From contig NC_091876.1 of assembly GCF_019399895.1 (NCBI RefSeq), positions 5,928,381-5,992,380 on the forward strand: DNA of 64,000 nt, in the 5' to 3' direction. This document shows positions 51,801 through 64,000 of the stretch, in pieces. The stretch's first letter is position 1. The number at the start of each line of letters is the position of its first letter. Position numbers and translations under genes: made by a program. Below the pieces are notes generated by a model. That model was not told where the DNA came from. It was given only the letters and a program-made list of their open reading frames with translations, and did not search any database. The DNA comes from Cardiocondyla obscurior. Its lineage: Eukaryota; Arthropoda; Insecta; Hymenoptera; Formicidae.

Positions 51801-53735
51801 GAGCAAAAGCTCGCAACGAGGCAAAGAAGAAACGATGTCTCTCGGGATGCGATCGGGTGCCTCGAAGCAAACGATATTGCTCCTTCTCGGCGGGAGATGC
51901 TATACAACCCACCCTCTATCCCGGCTGCTTCCGGCACGGACACGGGGGAAGCGGATAAAAAGATTACGCGAGCAAATACGCTAGCGTGGCGGTGAATCCA
52001 TGGTCGGTCGAGCGAACCAGCGTAGGTAGAAATCTTTCGCTCGCCTTTAAGCGGTAAACAGGAAACGGAATTTCCGACGCTGCCGATAGATCGATCGTTG
52101 GTTAATTTCTTCATTCTCGAATCGGAGTTACGCGATTCAGTAAGCGCGACAAGGCTGCAGTCGGAGATAACGCGAGCTTAACAATCCGACGATCTTGCGA
52201 ATTTTCATGCGGGAAGTAGAATAATTTGGTAGAAATAGCAGGAAAAATAAAAGAATAATTTTTTTTTTTTTTTTTTTTTGGCACAAATAACGTGCAAAAT
52301 AATTGAAGTAACGACAAGTAGCATTTGTCGCGATGTGGTGGCGACTTTGGGTGATGAAAAGATCTTGGTGAAGTCAGTTGGTACAATTAAATCTATAATA
52401 AAGCTAATTATAAAGCTCGTTTTGAAGCTATTCCCTTGTGCGTTTGTTATTATAGAGAACTTATTTTTTTTTGTACTTAAAAAATGAGCGAAATAGAGAA
52501 AAGGGAGGAGAAAGTTCGATTTTGACGACATATCTCTTATCAATAACGTCGCGCGGGAGGTATAACTAGACATGTACTTTGATATTGCGAAGCTGGATTA
52601 CGTGCCACCCATTCGACTGATACAATTTTCTTCGATATATACGGCTAGGTTCTTAAGAAAGAGATATATATTACGGGACGTCTCAGTTATACAAAATATA
52701 CGCTAGAATCTCTCTTCGTAACGGGACAATTTTCTTACCGTCACCGAGTTGACGTAAATTTTTAATATTTCGCGAAAATTCTTGCCGGATGTCACGCCGG
52801 GCCTCGGTGGCTGCGAAAGCGTCCCAGTCCCGTTCGATACTCACGCCGGAAAGAGAAAGAGGAAGACACGCTGTTGCGTTAGCGTCTCGGAAAATTTATT
52901 TCGCGCGCGACTAAGGGCTCGTATATTCTTGCGGGATCAGAGGGACAAGCAGCGACACTGGCACAGTGTCCCGCAGCATCCCGTGAATCCTTAGGATTTA
53001 TGAAAGGTCGTTCCCACCGTTCCAATCTCGCTTGTCGAGGTGCGGAACATCTTGACGGTGGTTGATCACGTCGCTTCCGCGCTGACCGTTGGGTGGACTT
53101 TAGTCAAGAGGGAACTTCTGTTCTTAATATTCGCGATAGCTCTTGTCCTCGGCGAGATAACTCGAGAACGGACAACGACGAATCGGTACGATCTGCAATT
53201 GATTTTAAGAAGTCTTTTGCCGTCTTAATAAACGGCGAACCGGATTTTTTTGTATTTCGATTCGAGTTTCGAGAGGGGTATTTATTTCGCTGTCGTATAC
53301 GCGTACGTCAAGAAAGCGTGTTCTTCCGAACCGCTTTTGATAATGCGAGAAGGGAGAAAAGAACGAAGGATATAAGAGAGCGTTTTTACGCTTGGCCAAT
53401 GTGCATGCGTGATGTGTAGCTTTGGCAAGACGAACGGGAGAAAAAGAAATATCGTGACGTTGTCGTGTCAACGACCTAACGCATTTTTAGTAGCGAAGGA
53501 GGATCACGTTGTAACTTGCAAATGTGCAACTACCAACCTGAGTCGTGTCTCGCTTTATGATCAAAGCGTAGAGTAAATAGTACGTATTTCCTATGAAAAC
53601 GATCTCCGTTACCGTTCAACCGGCAGAACCAAGTTTTCTACAACTGAATTAACTCTCGCATTTTTTATTTTATTAGTCTACAAGAAAGATAGAGAAAATA
53701 TGACCTTAATTACTTTTTTATTTATATAAATTAAA

Positions 53736-53761
53736 AGAGAGAGAGAGAGAGAGAGAGAGAA
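53736..53761. repeat. (GA)13 microsatellite
   Basis: Uninterrupted GA dinucleotides between AT-rich flanks. Confidence 0.95.
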
Positions 53762-56700
53762 ATTAAATTCTTTAAACGCCTTTCTTACTTTTTAATTGCT
53801 TAAAATAATAATTATTTGAAAATAGTTTATTACGTTATAAAATAAAATAAATATAAAAAATATTTTAATTAATAAAATGTCTATTACGTTAGGTAATAAA
53901 TTCGGTAATAAACTTGAATTTTTATTTTCTGCCGTCGTTCTCGATCGGAAAATTTCTCCTAGCCTAAATATTCCGGTCACAATGACCAATCGCCCCAGTT
54001 TCGACGGAGAAGCATTTGTCCCGCGATCCGCGTTCGTGTGCGCGATCAGATCGGAAGATATGTCCCCGAGGACGTTTACATCGGAAAGCGACAAGCATCG
54101 CCGGCGACGGTGTTACTTCGGCGGTTGCGTCACCACGAGAGACAGGTGGATGGATGGGTAAAGCCGCAGGAGCGACGAGTTTGGCACAGACGAGAAATAC
54201 GTTGCGGAGTGAGAGAGGGAAAGAGGGGGTGAGCGAAGGGGTGGCGAGGGGAATGACTAAATGGGGTGCCAGGGGAGGATCTCTTGCATAGTGAGAAATA
54301 TATGTATACGAAGAACGCGAAGGTGGCAAAGACGGAGAGCTAGATATCGGTTATTCCCAGGTGCGCTCGTGTCGGATCTTGCCGGCGACGTGAACGTCGG
54401 AATTCAGGAAGAGTCGGGACAGACGACGACTACGACGAGAGGTTTGGTATCGAATTTGCGTCGTATTTACCCGAGGAAGGCGTCTCGACGCCTTCTTCCG
54501 GCGCCCTTCGACCTGCGGAGAAGGGTCCACACATTCTCCGCCCGTCGACAATCCGTTTTCGCTAGACAGCCACTGGGAAATCGTTGGAACAGCCGCCATT
54601 TATTACCGGCGCTCGTAACCGTGCACTTGAACGTTTTATTGCGAACGATTATAAGGGAATTAGGTTAATTTCTCGGTAATATGTGCGATTTCATAATTCA
54701 TAAATATTAGCGGTGATTTGAGGTACGCGGAAATTGCTGTTAATTTACCGATAATTTTTAATCGCAGTAAAATCTGCCCTCGTTTTAAAATTATTAATTT
54801 TTTTTTTTTTTCTTTGTAAATATTATTGTTACAAACAGCTATAAAGAACGAAACTTTAATCGACTTTGATACGATGCTATTTTCTGCGTACGTGTATCTA
54901 TTTTAATCATTACGCCGCTGCTTCACGCGAGGTAACTGACGCTTGCTTGCGATCGCGGCAAGGTGATTGCATCGCGATTTCCTCGTGAGATTCTCCTTGC
55001 TTTTGGCTTTATGCATGGGTCGTGCCCCGTCGACGTCAGCTCTTGTCGTCGGACACATCGCGACTGGCCCTGAATTTAAAGTTACGCCACTGGTCGCTTC
55101 GATAGGGAGGGAAGTCAAGGGAGGGCTGGGCGAAGGTGGATGAAGAGAATCGGCGATAACGGCTGGAAAGAGAGGTAATGAGAATGAGAGTGAAAGAGAT
55201 AGAGAGAGTCCAAGGGAAGTAGAGTGACAGGAAAGGGGTAGGTCGTTCGAGAGGGCAAGACAAAACCGTGAACCATCGACCCGAGAGTCGGACGAGCTCT
55301 CGGACTCGTTATACACTCTCCCCGGCTCTCTTGTAGCAGGATGCATCTTCGTGCAACTGCAGGGACGGGGTGCGACCGAAAAAGTAAAGAAGACGGAAAA
55401 GCTACGGTTACCGCAGGGGCGCAGCTCGACCCCTCGAGGGTATCGCGCGGTACGGTTTCCCTCCCACTTGCTCTTTTCCTCGTGATGGACGTTGAACCAC
55501 CTGCAGTTACAGCGACGCGTGATACGCACGTGATGCTAAACGATCTATAAACAGCGGGTGCAAGTTCCCGAGTTTAAAACCGAAGTTCAAAACGTGTGCG
55601 CGAATTGCGTATTGTCTGTTTGCGAAGCGGAATTTTGGACAAGTATAATGTTGAAGCGCTGTTGCACAAATTATCAGAATTTATTAACTAGGTACATGTT
55701 ATACATGGATATGTATATGTATATGTATAGTTGGTATACGTGATATGTTATATCACTGATTCGTTTATTTCTTCATAAGGCACGATATAAAAATTGAAAT
55801 GAAAAATTCTTTTCTCTTTCTTTCTCGTTTTTTATTTCGCAATATATCTGCGTAATCAATAATTCATTAAAAGTCGAAGAGGTACACGTTATCGCTTTAG
55901 TCGCAAAAATTTTTAATAAATCTTTTTAAAACGTGTTTGTTTCTAAAAAAAAAAAAGAAAAAGAAAAAAACTATAACAGTCTTCTACTTGGGAATTAAGG
56001 TGTTTGTGTTCTCGGTAGAGTCATCAAATGGAAGAGTCTTGTAGAGGACTCGAGCGAATTCACGTTATACGTCGTTAATAGGTGAAATAATGACAGAGCG
56101 ACGGCAAGGGTCGTTCTCAGTTTTAGCAATCCCATGGGTAGTGGCCGTGCGCGCGGCAGTTTCCAGCGAGTTCCGTAATGAAAGATTCAACGGGCAAGAG
56201 GAGCGCGCAGGAGCTCAGACACCGGGAACGATATATTGCTGTAGAGTCGCGTTTCGTCCAATTTGCGATTTCGAGGTGAGTGGCGGGATGTGCGCGACTC
56301 AAAGAGCCGCTGAAGTGACGTGACGGGGCACGAAGGGGAAAGGGGGGTGGGGAGGGAGGAAACGGTGGAGGCTCGGAAAAGGAAACGATGGGAGATCCGG
56401 GACAGAGAGCGGGGCGGAACTGTTTTTCGTATTTTATCAAAAGCATCGTCCATTTTTCAAGCTTGGTTCCGTGATGGCGGGCGGCCGTGGCCGCGGGCAT
56501 CGTAGTGCACCGCTCTCGGCAGCGGCGGTATGAATATTAAATGACGAAGCTCGGCGAGCAAGGAGCGAGGCAAGGAAAGCAAAAGAAAGACTTTAGACGG
56601 GGAAGCTAGCGAGTGTCATCTCTCATCGCGATAAAAAAAAAAAAAAACTCGAAATCTTTTCCGAAACGATTTTGGCCTTGGCTCTCTCGATTGGTGACTA

Positions 56701-57377
56701 CAAAATGCCATTAGCAGATGTTTTTACACTTTGTCCTAAAGATATCAATTTCGAGATGCAGCTTTAATGTATTTCGAATCGATTATTACGTATGTCGATG
56801 ATGAAAAATAGTTAACCGTAATTTATATTTATCTTGCGAAGGAATAAAGATTATTAAAACATTTTTCTATGAATAAAGAAAGAATGCAATTTTACCGCTT
56901 CTATGTAGGTCGTTTTTAACTCTACAATCATGACTCTGAAATAGCTCAGGAACGCGAGGCGCGCGTCGTTCGAAGAGCATAAAATTCGTATCTTTTCGAT
57001 GAACGAGAAATAACTTCTCTATCTTGCTTCTGCTCCTTAAAGAAGAGACGACAAGAAAGAGAGGGAGAGAGAGAGAGAGAAAGAGAAGGAAGGGAATGGG
57101 AGTTAATGGATATCGAGCGACTACGTCTTCCTCGGTCGCTGCTCCTTCCAGCTTCTTCCTGAGGCTGTCAAAGGGGGACGCGTGCGAGAGGACTGATAGA
57201 CTGATTTATCCCTATCGCTGATAATGGTAGCAATACGCGCGATAAGGACCCATTCTCACGTGACATCGAGGGTCGCGAAGCGTAACGCGGCGATGTAACA
57301 ATATTAGTTTTCAATGTCATCGCTTTTATACGTATTAATCAGGAATATTCAATTCTCAAAGAACATTTAATCAGGCT

Positions 57378-57406
57378 GAAACGAAACGAAACGAAACGAA
57401 ACGAAG
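57378..57406. repeat. (GAAAC)n pentanucleotide repeat
   Basis: Five perfect copies of GAAAC followed by a broken one. Confidence 0.9.
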
Positions 57407-60325
57407 GAAACACCGTGAAAATATAGAAACTTTTATTTGCAGAATGTAAAACGTCGATTTTTGAGATATTGACTTTGCGAAATGCATATTGCGTTTCGTA
57501 GTACAATTTTGCTCAGTACGAACAATGAATTCGGTAAAACGCGATATTGCATGGCGTACTTTTATTTAAAAAATATTAAACGTGCTTTTTTTTCTGCGAG
57601 ATGATTGAACGCGTTTTTTTAATGCATTTAAATAGGACTTTTATATATAACGTAACGTTATAATATATCACATTACTTACTTGTTCTCAATTAATTTGTT
57701 ATTTCTGAGCTCCCTATATCGCGTATATGTATATACGGACATTTAAAGATACACGAGGAACACGCGAGAGGATGAATTCTAGGCTAATCCAAAAGACATA
57801 TTTGCTTTGGAGATATAATGGATTATAAAGCGTACATTTACAACACCCGGGATAATTTTGTTTTGCCATTACATTCGTGTGAATTACGATAATATTGTAA
57901 TTGTTCTCGTAAGTGGGTGTACAAACCTTGCATTTTCAAACAAATACTTTTCGTTGTTACATGCGCTCGCGCGAAAGGTGTGTTCAATTTAACTTATACG
58001 TGCGTTACAAATTGACGGGGAACAGTGTACAGGATCTCAATAGGCGACGCTTCAACGTTATTTCCATGGATAATAGGATCCTTAAAGGGTCCTCATCCAA
58101 CGCTATTCCAGACGCCTGCGAGTTTCTCTAAATGACATTAAAGCACACCGCGAATTTCAATTTCGCTGTAGGAAAATCGCTCTAATCAGTTTCCCCGGGA
58201 GAGAATCGATAACTTCTAACATCAATTTCCCCCGTAACTCCGTCGAGATCTTAATAATACCACTTAATCATTCTTCCCTCTCTCTCTTTTATTTTTACCT
58301 TCTTTTCGATCTACTTATAATTACTGATTCGAATAAATAATTAATGTATAAAATAATTTTAGAGGATTTTTTTTTTCTATTATTTTGAAATAAAATTTAA
58401 ATCTCTTTCTATATGCCTAGTATCAAGATTCAAAAGTTTGGAAAATATAAAACTCGTCGAAACTCGTTAGTTTCGAATTTCACATATTTCGCATCGTTAA
58501 TTCACGTTATGTACAATAATTATTTCGACACCAGCTGCAACTCTTTCGAAGCTTATAAATTTTTTTTTTTTTTTTTTTTTTTGTTACGTCACGACGTAAT
58601 TACTGACAGTAAGCTGATCCGCTGCCGGTATTGCCGAAACTTGATTGAACACGCGCGGATAGATGACAGGTCCATTGAAATGGCGCGATTAAAGTACCCC
58701 TACGGCGTTAGTGCATGCTGCACAACTAAACGTATGTAAACACGTTTATCCTGGAATAATTCAGCAGTTAACGGTGTAACATTCGACGTGTGCGTAGGCT
58801 AATCTCGCCGCTAAAGGGAGTCACTAAACAGCTCGTGTACGTATCAAATCTCTGTTGAAACCGCCGAGATCGCTCGTGGGAGGGGCATCGAAGACACTGC
58901 AGTCATTTCGTGCGAAAGGTAAATTAATTGTCGTTGTGTCAGCAAAGGACTTTCGTCGCGCGGAAATTTACATGGTTTACGGTCATCTGTATTTGCACGG
59001 CGACTTGGGTTATTACTCCGAGCGCTGTTCCAGAAGCGCGTTGAGCGCGTTTACCGTAAAGATAACTGATAACAGAGCTTTCAAGTACGCTACAGCGTTC
59101 CAGTGCACGGTTGCTTTTAATTCCGCATGCGTATCCGCGCTTTCCTTGCAACTCGCTCGATATCACGGTCGAACGATGCCGTTACGAATACAATGGATTC
59201 ATTGCCATGCAAATTTGCTTGCGTTATGTGCGTTACATCTTAACTATGTTCCCTCTTGCGCACGATCGCGGAAAATTTCATTGGCCCGTGACTGAGATCC
59301 GGGTGCAAATCAGCGCTTTCAACTTCGATGAAATACGGACGGCGATAAGCGCCAGTGATCTGTTTTATTATCACTTTGCATTTTGCTGTGTAAATTTACA
59401 TTTTTTACTTTTTTTATTTTCAATCTGTGACGACAGATTCCAAGAAATTGCTGTACAAAGGAACGTAACGTTTTGCGAGAATATTATATTTTATTTAATC
59501 GTATTATAAGTAGATTTTTATAAATATCTTTGCCTTTTATTTCTTCTTTGTATGCCGAAATCGCATGTTTTACAAGTCTATTGAGAAACGCGCTATTGAG
59601 CATGGAACGTGCAGGAGGTGCGTGCACGCGTCTTTTGTCGTGTTGAAAGCACCGATGAAAAGCGATCTCAACGAGTGAAGGTAAACGATCGGTCCACTTG
59701 TAATACCAACTGGCGCGCTCGTTTGAAGACGCGAAGGGTTTAAAGAGAGTTTAATCGATGATCCGTCGTAGGGGATCAAGTCCAGTTCGTCGACGGCGTT
59801 GTTGAGTCTCAGGGGTGTTTTGGCCGTGCATAAAACCGTTTTGCAAACCTTAATTTACGATCGAGGTATTATTCCTGGCATATAAATTTAAAACTTGACC
59901 GGTCGCACGGTTTTTGTTTTACACGTATGAAAAACCGACGCTCTTTGTTCGCAATACGATCCGCACATGCATGGTTATCGAAATTTTGCAGAAATTTGAA
60001 TTATTACTCGAGCTCGAGCTTAACGTAAATGTAATACGAATTTTTGGTGGTTTTAATTTTTAATGATATTTCGTAGACGCCAATATTATCTCGACTATAC
60101 AAATATTTTAGTTGCGATTTCTCTCCACAAGTAGATAACAATATAATATAGTCAGACTTGTCAAAATATGAACGGAATAACGTTTGTTCTTACTTGCATA
60201 CGTATGCGTCTTATCTAAAAAAAATTGGGGTTAATAAGAGAATTAAATTTATTAATGCCTTTTATTAATTTTATTAAATGATATGCTAACACGCCTACAT
60301 TAATATTTTTAATTTTTTGTTACAG

Positions 60326-60369
60326 CCTCCGGCAAAATTCTGCTACTCCGCTGGTCTTCATGCAGACCG
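60326..60369 (+). other. Mini-exon-like cassette (44 nt), copy of the one at 33446-33486
   Basis: Flanked by TTTTGTTACAG and a G|GTAAGT donor like its relative, and contains ACTCCGCTG at the same relative place. Homology extends about 35 bp upstream (CTACATTAATATTT) and some 40 bp downstream (T-rich, then a GTAATT core). The lengths of the two cassettes differ by three bases. The GAGAGGAGGAG block is absent here. Confidence 0.35.
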
Positions 60370-63300
60370 GTAAGTCACATGATTTTTCTTTTTTTGTAAT
60401 TTTCAATTAGGATCTGTTAAATATTTTACAAGATATTAATTTAAGGGAAAAATAATTTTTTTTTAATACAAAAATACATAAAATAATTTATACAATTAAA
60501 AGAAAAATGTTTTTTCTAAATTCCTTTAAATTAATAGTTTAAAATATTTTACAAAAATTCTTATAATAATATCGATCTCGTAAATACGTCAAAATCTTAT
60601 ACCTCTCTGTTCCGAAATCCCTGCTAAGTTTATTGCGAGCGTTTAAGTGCACCGTGAAAGATATTTGAGCGCGACTCCGAAAGTTCGATCGTGATAAAAC
60701 CGCGATCGATCGTTTCTCGCAATTTTCGTTCAAGTTGCCACCGACTGGCTCATTTCCGCTTTCGCATTTTCACAGTAATCTGCGAGCGTTTGTTCGCAGA
60801 GAATCGGGTATGTTGAAAGACGAGTTATTAAATTTGCGTTGCGAACTACCACGGGCGACTATTTCCGAGCCTGGAATTCTCCTTGTATTTGCGAGTGTCA
60901 TCGAGAAAACGATCAAGCGTAGGGGGAGGAAGCAGCAGGGGGTGGGTAATAAAGAAAACCAGCGGTGGCGTCGTGTCGTACAAGAGAGAGAAGGTGGCGG
61001 TGGGGCGGCGATGATGGTTGGAGGGAGACGATTTCATTATGACTCGGAACAAAATCCTCTCAAAGCGAATCTCGCGGGAAAGAAGAAGAGTAAGAGTACC
61101 GGCTATAGTTCGCAGGCACAGTCTGAAATAATCCACCGGCGACGACAGAGTAATTTCAATTGTAAATGCTCGCGTAAAACTTTGGAGCTAAGAAACGGCC
61201 AGCGTTGAATTCCCGCGCCGGACTTTGCGGCATGACGTATCTTAATCGCTATTTCACTGGCTCCGCGGTAATTCGAAGAGAACACGCGGTTTTCTGGTAT
61301 TTGCGCTGTTAAGTAAGTAATTCCACTTTTTTTTTTTTTGCGGTATTTTATTTATTATTTTTCGTTGCCCGATGGGGATTAAATGATTAGGTTTAGCAAT
61401 TTCTTTTACGTTAACGACAACTCCGTCGTTTCTGTCAATCGTACCATATGACTGAAAAATGTCAGGTAAAAATTGTGGTGTTTGTATCTTTTTTTTTTTT
61501 TTTTTTTTGTTTTAATCAGAATATTCGTATTCACAATGCGTACAATCTGTAGATCACGAACGGATCGTACATCCATCACGTATATGTATCATCATTTCCG
61601 CCTATATCGGTCACTGAAACCCTTCTTCGCGCTTCTGGCATTCCAATAACGCGTACGAGATCGCAGAACGTAAGCGGCAGCTGTGAGATTGAAAGCTTTG
61701 CCCGATCCTCACGCTTTGAAGTGAGGGTGGATATCGAGATGTACGAAAGGTAGAGGAAAAGAGAAAAAGAGAGAGAGGGGAGGGGGGGGAGGGAATAAGG
61801 GGAGAAAAGCAGCACAGGAATAGGATGAACATCATGAATCGTAGAGGAACTGGAGGGTTCCTGGTTAGCAGCTTTCGCGCCCTTTCCTTTCCTCGTACTT
61901 CGTCGCTTCGTGTCTCGGCCTAGACTCCGAGTGCCGCGTCGGTCTCACGGCAATACGAATCAGTTTCCTCGAGTTTATATTCATAACGAATAAATTATTC
62001 AGCCCGGTGTCGGGATTCGAGCCCATCGGGATGCGTAGGCCCATCACGTCGGCCCGTATTATCCACCTAATCGGAGAACGTGCCGGCGAAAAAGCCCCAC
62101 GTCTCTTTCAGTCGCGGACATTCGCTCCCCGATCGATATAGCCGGCTCAAATTTCGTCGGTTATTTTTGTCGCCGCGCTGCGAGCGGAATCGAAATTGAA
62201 CCGGAAAATTTTTACGCGCGTTAATTATCTACGCGCAGTCGTGAGGCGCGATCTTATACATATAATTATCAAATATTTATTAAAAATTTACTTCGTTATG
62301 GCGCGAGAAAATATTCATCTTTTCATGCACTGTCATATTGTGTTTTAGAAATGAGTCTTGTGAAATGGTAACGATTAATGAGAGCGCTTAGAATGCTGAA
62401 AAATATCAGCTTTAGATTGAATAGCGGTGCGGTGGAAAATCCACGCGCTGTCGCAGGCATGCCTTTCCGGTGTTTCCGAGTGAGAAATAATTAGCAGGTT
62501 TCATCATCCAGCACGTATGTCCGCCCGCACGTTGCATGCCGCGCTTTGAATGCGTCACCTCGGGAAGCGAATATCGCACGTTTATTGCAACGCCGAAAAG
62601 TACGATCTACTGCGTTAAAAGCGCACTTGAAGCAATAGGAATAGCTTGCACGAATTTTCGAATTGCTGATTTTCGAAAGCTGTACTAACGTTTAATAATT
62701 AATGTCAGTCTTTTCAAAAAGTTACGATAAATTGGAGAACGGTCGGTGAAGTCACTTAAACATAATTATCTAATCGGAATTGAGTTAATAAGTTTTATCA
62801 TAAAATAGTGGAGAAAAAAAAAGAACTGAGTTAAAATCAAGGGGATGTAAAAGGTAAAAGTTCTTCTCCCCGACAAAGTTTTTTTTTTTTTTTTGGTTGA
62901 ACCTCCTAGCAATTGATCTTTTCACACTTTTCACTGAATATTAAAGAAAAGTGCATGTTATTGATGTTGAAAGTCTGATGAAGATTGATGCTTAAGTCTC
63001 GTCCGCTCAAACTTTGAACTTTCTTCTCGACTTCACTTTCTATATTTCAACACTTATCGTCCGATAGATAATTCCTACATTCTTAATTCTAACGTCGAGC
63101 TTTCCGCTGCAATTCTCGAGTATTTTATATCACAATATTAGAAGGTTACGTTACGCGCGCGTTATCAAAGAGAAACATTGATAAAGCGCGAAATTGGTCA
63201 AACTTATCTCTGATTTTACGCGAAAAGTCCTATTTCCGTGAGCAGAGGCGAAATTTTAAAAGATTCACCGTCAGTTAAATTGTTATTAATACTGATGTGC

Positions 63301-64000
63301 ACATCTGAATTTTTTGCGCGCACGAGAAAAGTAAAATCAGGAAGAATAAACGGAGGAAACGTTACTTGATACGGGCGATGAAGAGGAGCCTTATTAAGGG
63401 TGACTCTTCCGCCCGCCTGAGCGCTTAAATTTCAGAACGTCGTTCCACGAAACATGGGCGACATCGTTAAGGCACGACCGTTGAGATTAAAGGCTTTCCC
63501 GGATTCGAGAGATTTCAAGTCTGGGATTGTCCGCAATTAGTGCGGAACGAGGGGGGTAAAGCAGCGGCGGCTGCCTCGGCGACAACGATGGCGGGCTCCT
63601 TCAGGAAACTACGTAAAGCCTCCTACGCGAAGAAAAGAAAGTAGAAATGTTAACGAGAGGAATCTTAAGACGCGTCGCGATCGTTATCGACCCCTCTTCT
63701 TTTCTACGGGCTGCCCTGAAAGATGATTGCATTCGCTCCCAGACAAACGTGCAGCGGGAAAATGTCGAGAAGCTCGTAATTGATAGTTATTCCTTGTACA
63801 TGTCTCGAGTTTATCGTCTTTATGTATCATTAAGGGAGTTATTAAGGAGGCAGGCGGTACGGTTGACTTTCGCGATTAATTAACGTCCTTAAGCGAGATA
63901 AATGAGAAGCGCAGAGATCGGAGCTTTTTACACGCTCTCGCAGCGGCGCAATTTTTCGTTGACCTAAATAATTTTTAAGTACGCTCGTGAGCACGGACGA
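60370..64000. other. Right-end stretch without supported genes (3.6 kb)
   Basis: Contains T20 at 61489, T16 at 62879, a purine-rich tract near 61.75-61.80 kb, and a 157-codon frame at 60735-61208 with no domain that I recognise. Nothing else is supported. Confidence 0.55.

Larger units (their letters stand above)
45826..60289. other. Stretch without supported genes (14.5 kb)
   Basis: Contains (TC)n plus T18 at 46087-46130, T20 at 50873, T21 at 52259, (GA)13 at 53736-53761, two small hairpins near 54.47-54.53 kb, an (AAACG)n tract at 57378-57406 and T23 at 58560. Open frames up to 208 codons (54903-55529 minus) look like chance. The expected Dscam2 signal-peptide exon was not recognised. Confidence 0.55.

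Noticed and set aside
54903..55529. 208-codon open frame on the minus strand
   Set aside because: The serine/leucine runs come from GA/CT-rich DNA. No domain and no hydrophobic amino terminus suitable for a signal peptide.
61985..62065. Minus-strand GGCTCGAATCCCG resembling a tRNA B box
   Set aside because: No matching acceptor stem and no A box at the right distance, so it is not a tRNA gene. Possibly a decayed repeat.

Overview
The window is insect genomic DNA, most likely hymenopteran (an ant would fit). It has AT-rich introns with abundant CpG, many homopolymer and (GA)n/(TA)n tracts, and short compact exons with GT-AG borders. The species call is inference. The gene content is clearer: the only protein-coding gene I can support lies on the minus strand. 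It is the amino-terminal ectodomain of a Down syndrome cell adhesion molecule of the Dscam2 type (fly Dscam2, honeybee AbsCAM).

Nine exons, read from 19691 down to 335, encode immunoglobulin domains 1 to 6. Ig1 is one exon, Ig2, Ig3 and Ig5 are two each, and Ig4 and Ig6 are one each. Every border has a GT-AG site and every intron phase matches its partner, giving 1797 bp (599 codons) without a frameshift or stop. The signal-peptide exon is not recognised. Ig7 (the domain with two alternative versions in Dscam2), Ig8-10, the fibronectin repeats, the membrane segment and the tail must lie left of position 1.

From 19692 to 64000 (44 kb) I see no supported coding exon. This should be the first intron(s) and 5' region of Dscam2, or intergenic DNA. 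Its most notable structure is a set of plus-strand, exon-like cassettes at 32.8-33.5 kb: two diverged copies of a GC-rich block, each followed by an AT-rich spacer ending in a splice acceptor. A further copy of the last mini-exon, with its intron flanks and both splice-like borders, lies 27 kb away at 60.3 kb. This could be an antisense or nested transcript, or an undescribed dispersed repeat.

Other structure includes a long imperfect inverted repeat at 10.0 kb, a GC-rich block with a diverged tandem duplication and a possible plus-strand start exon at 11.6-12.5 kb (inside Dscam2 intron Ig3a/Ig3b), a decayed tandem repeat at 45.5 kb, small hairpins at 26.8 and 27.0 kb, a perfect 20-bp palindrome at 23.9 kb, and a 45-nt homopolymer directly beside the Ig1 splice acceptor. 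Most long open frames elsewhere look like chance openings in GC-rich or pyrimidine-rich DNA.
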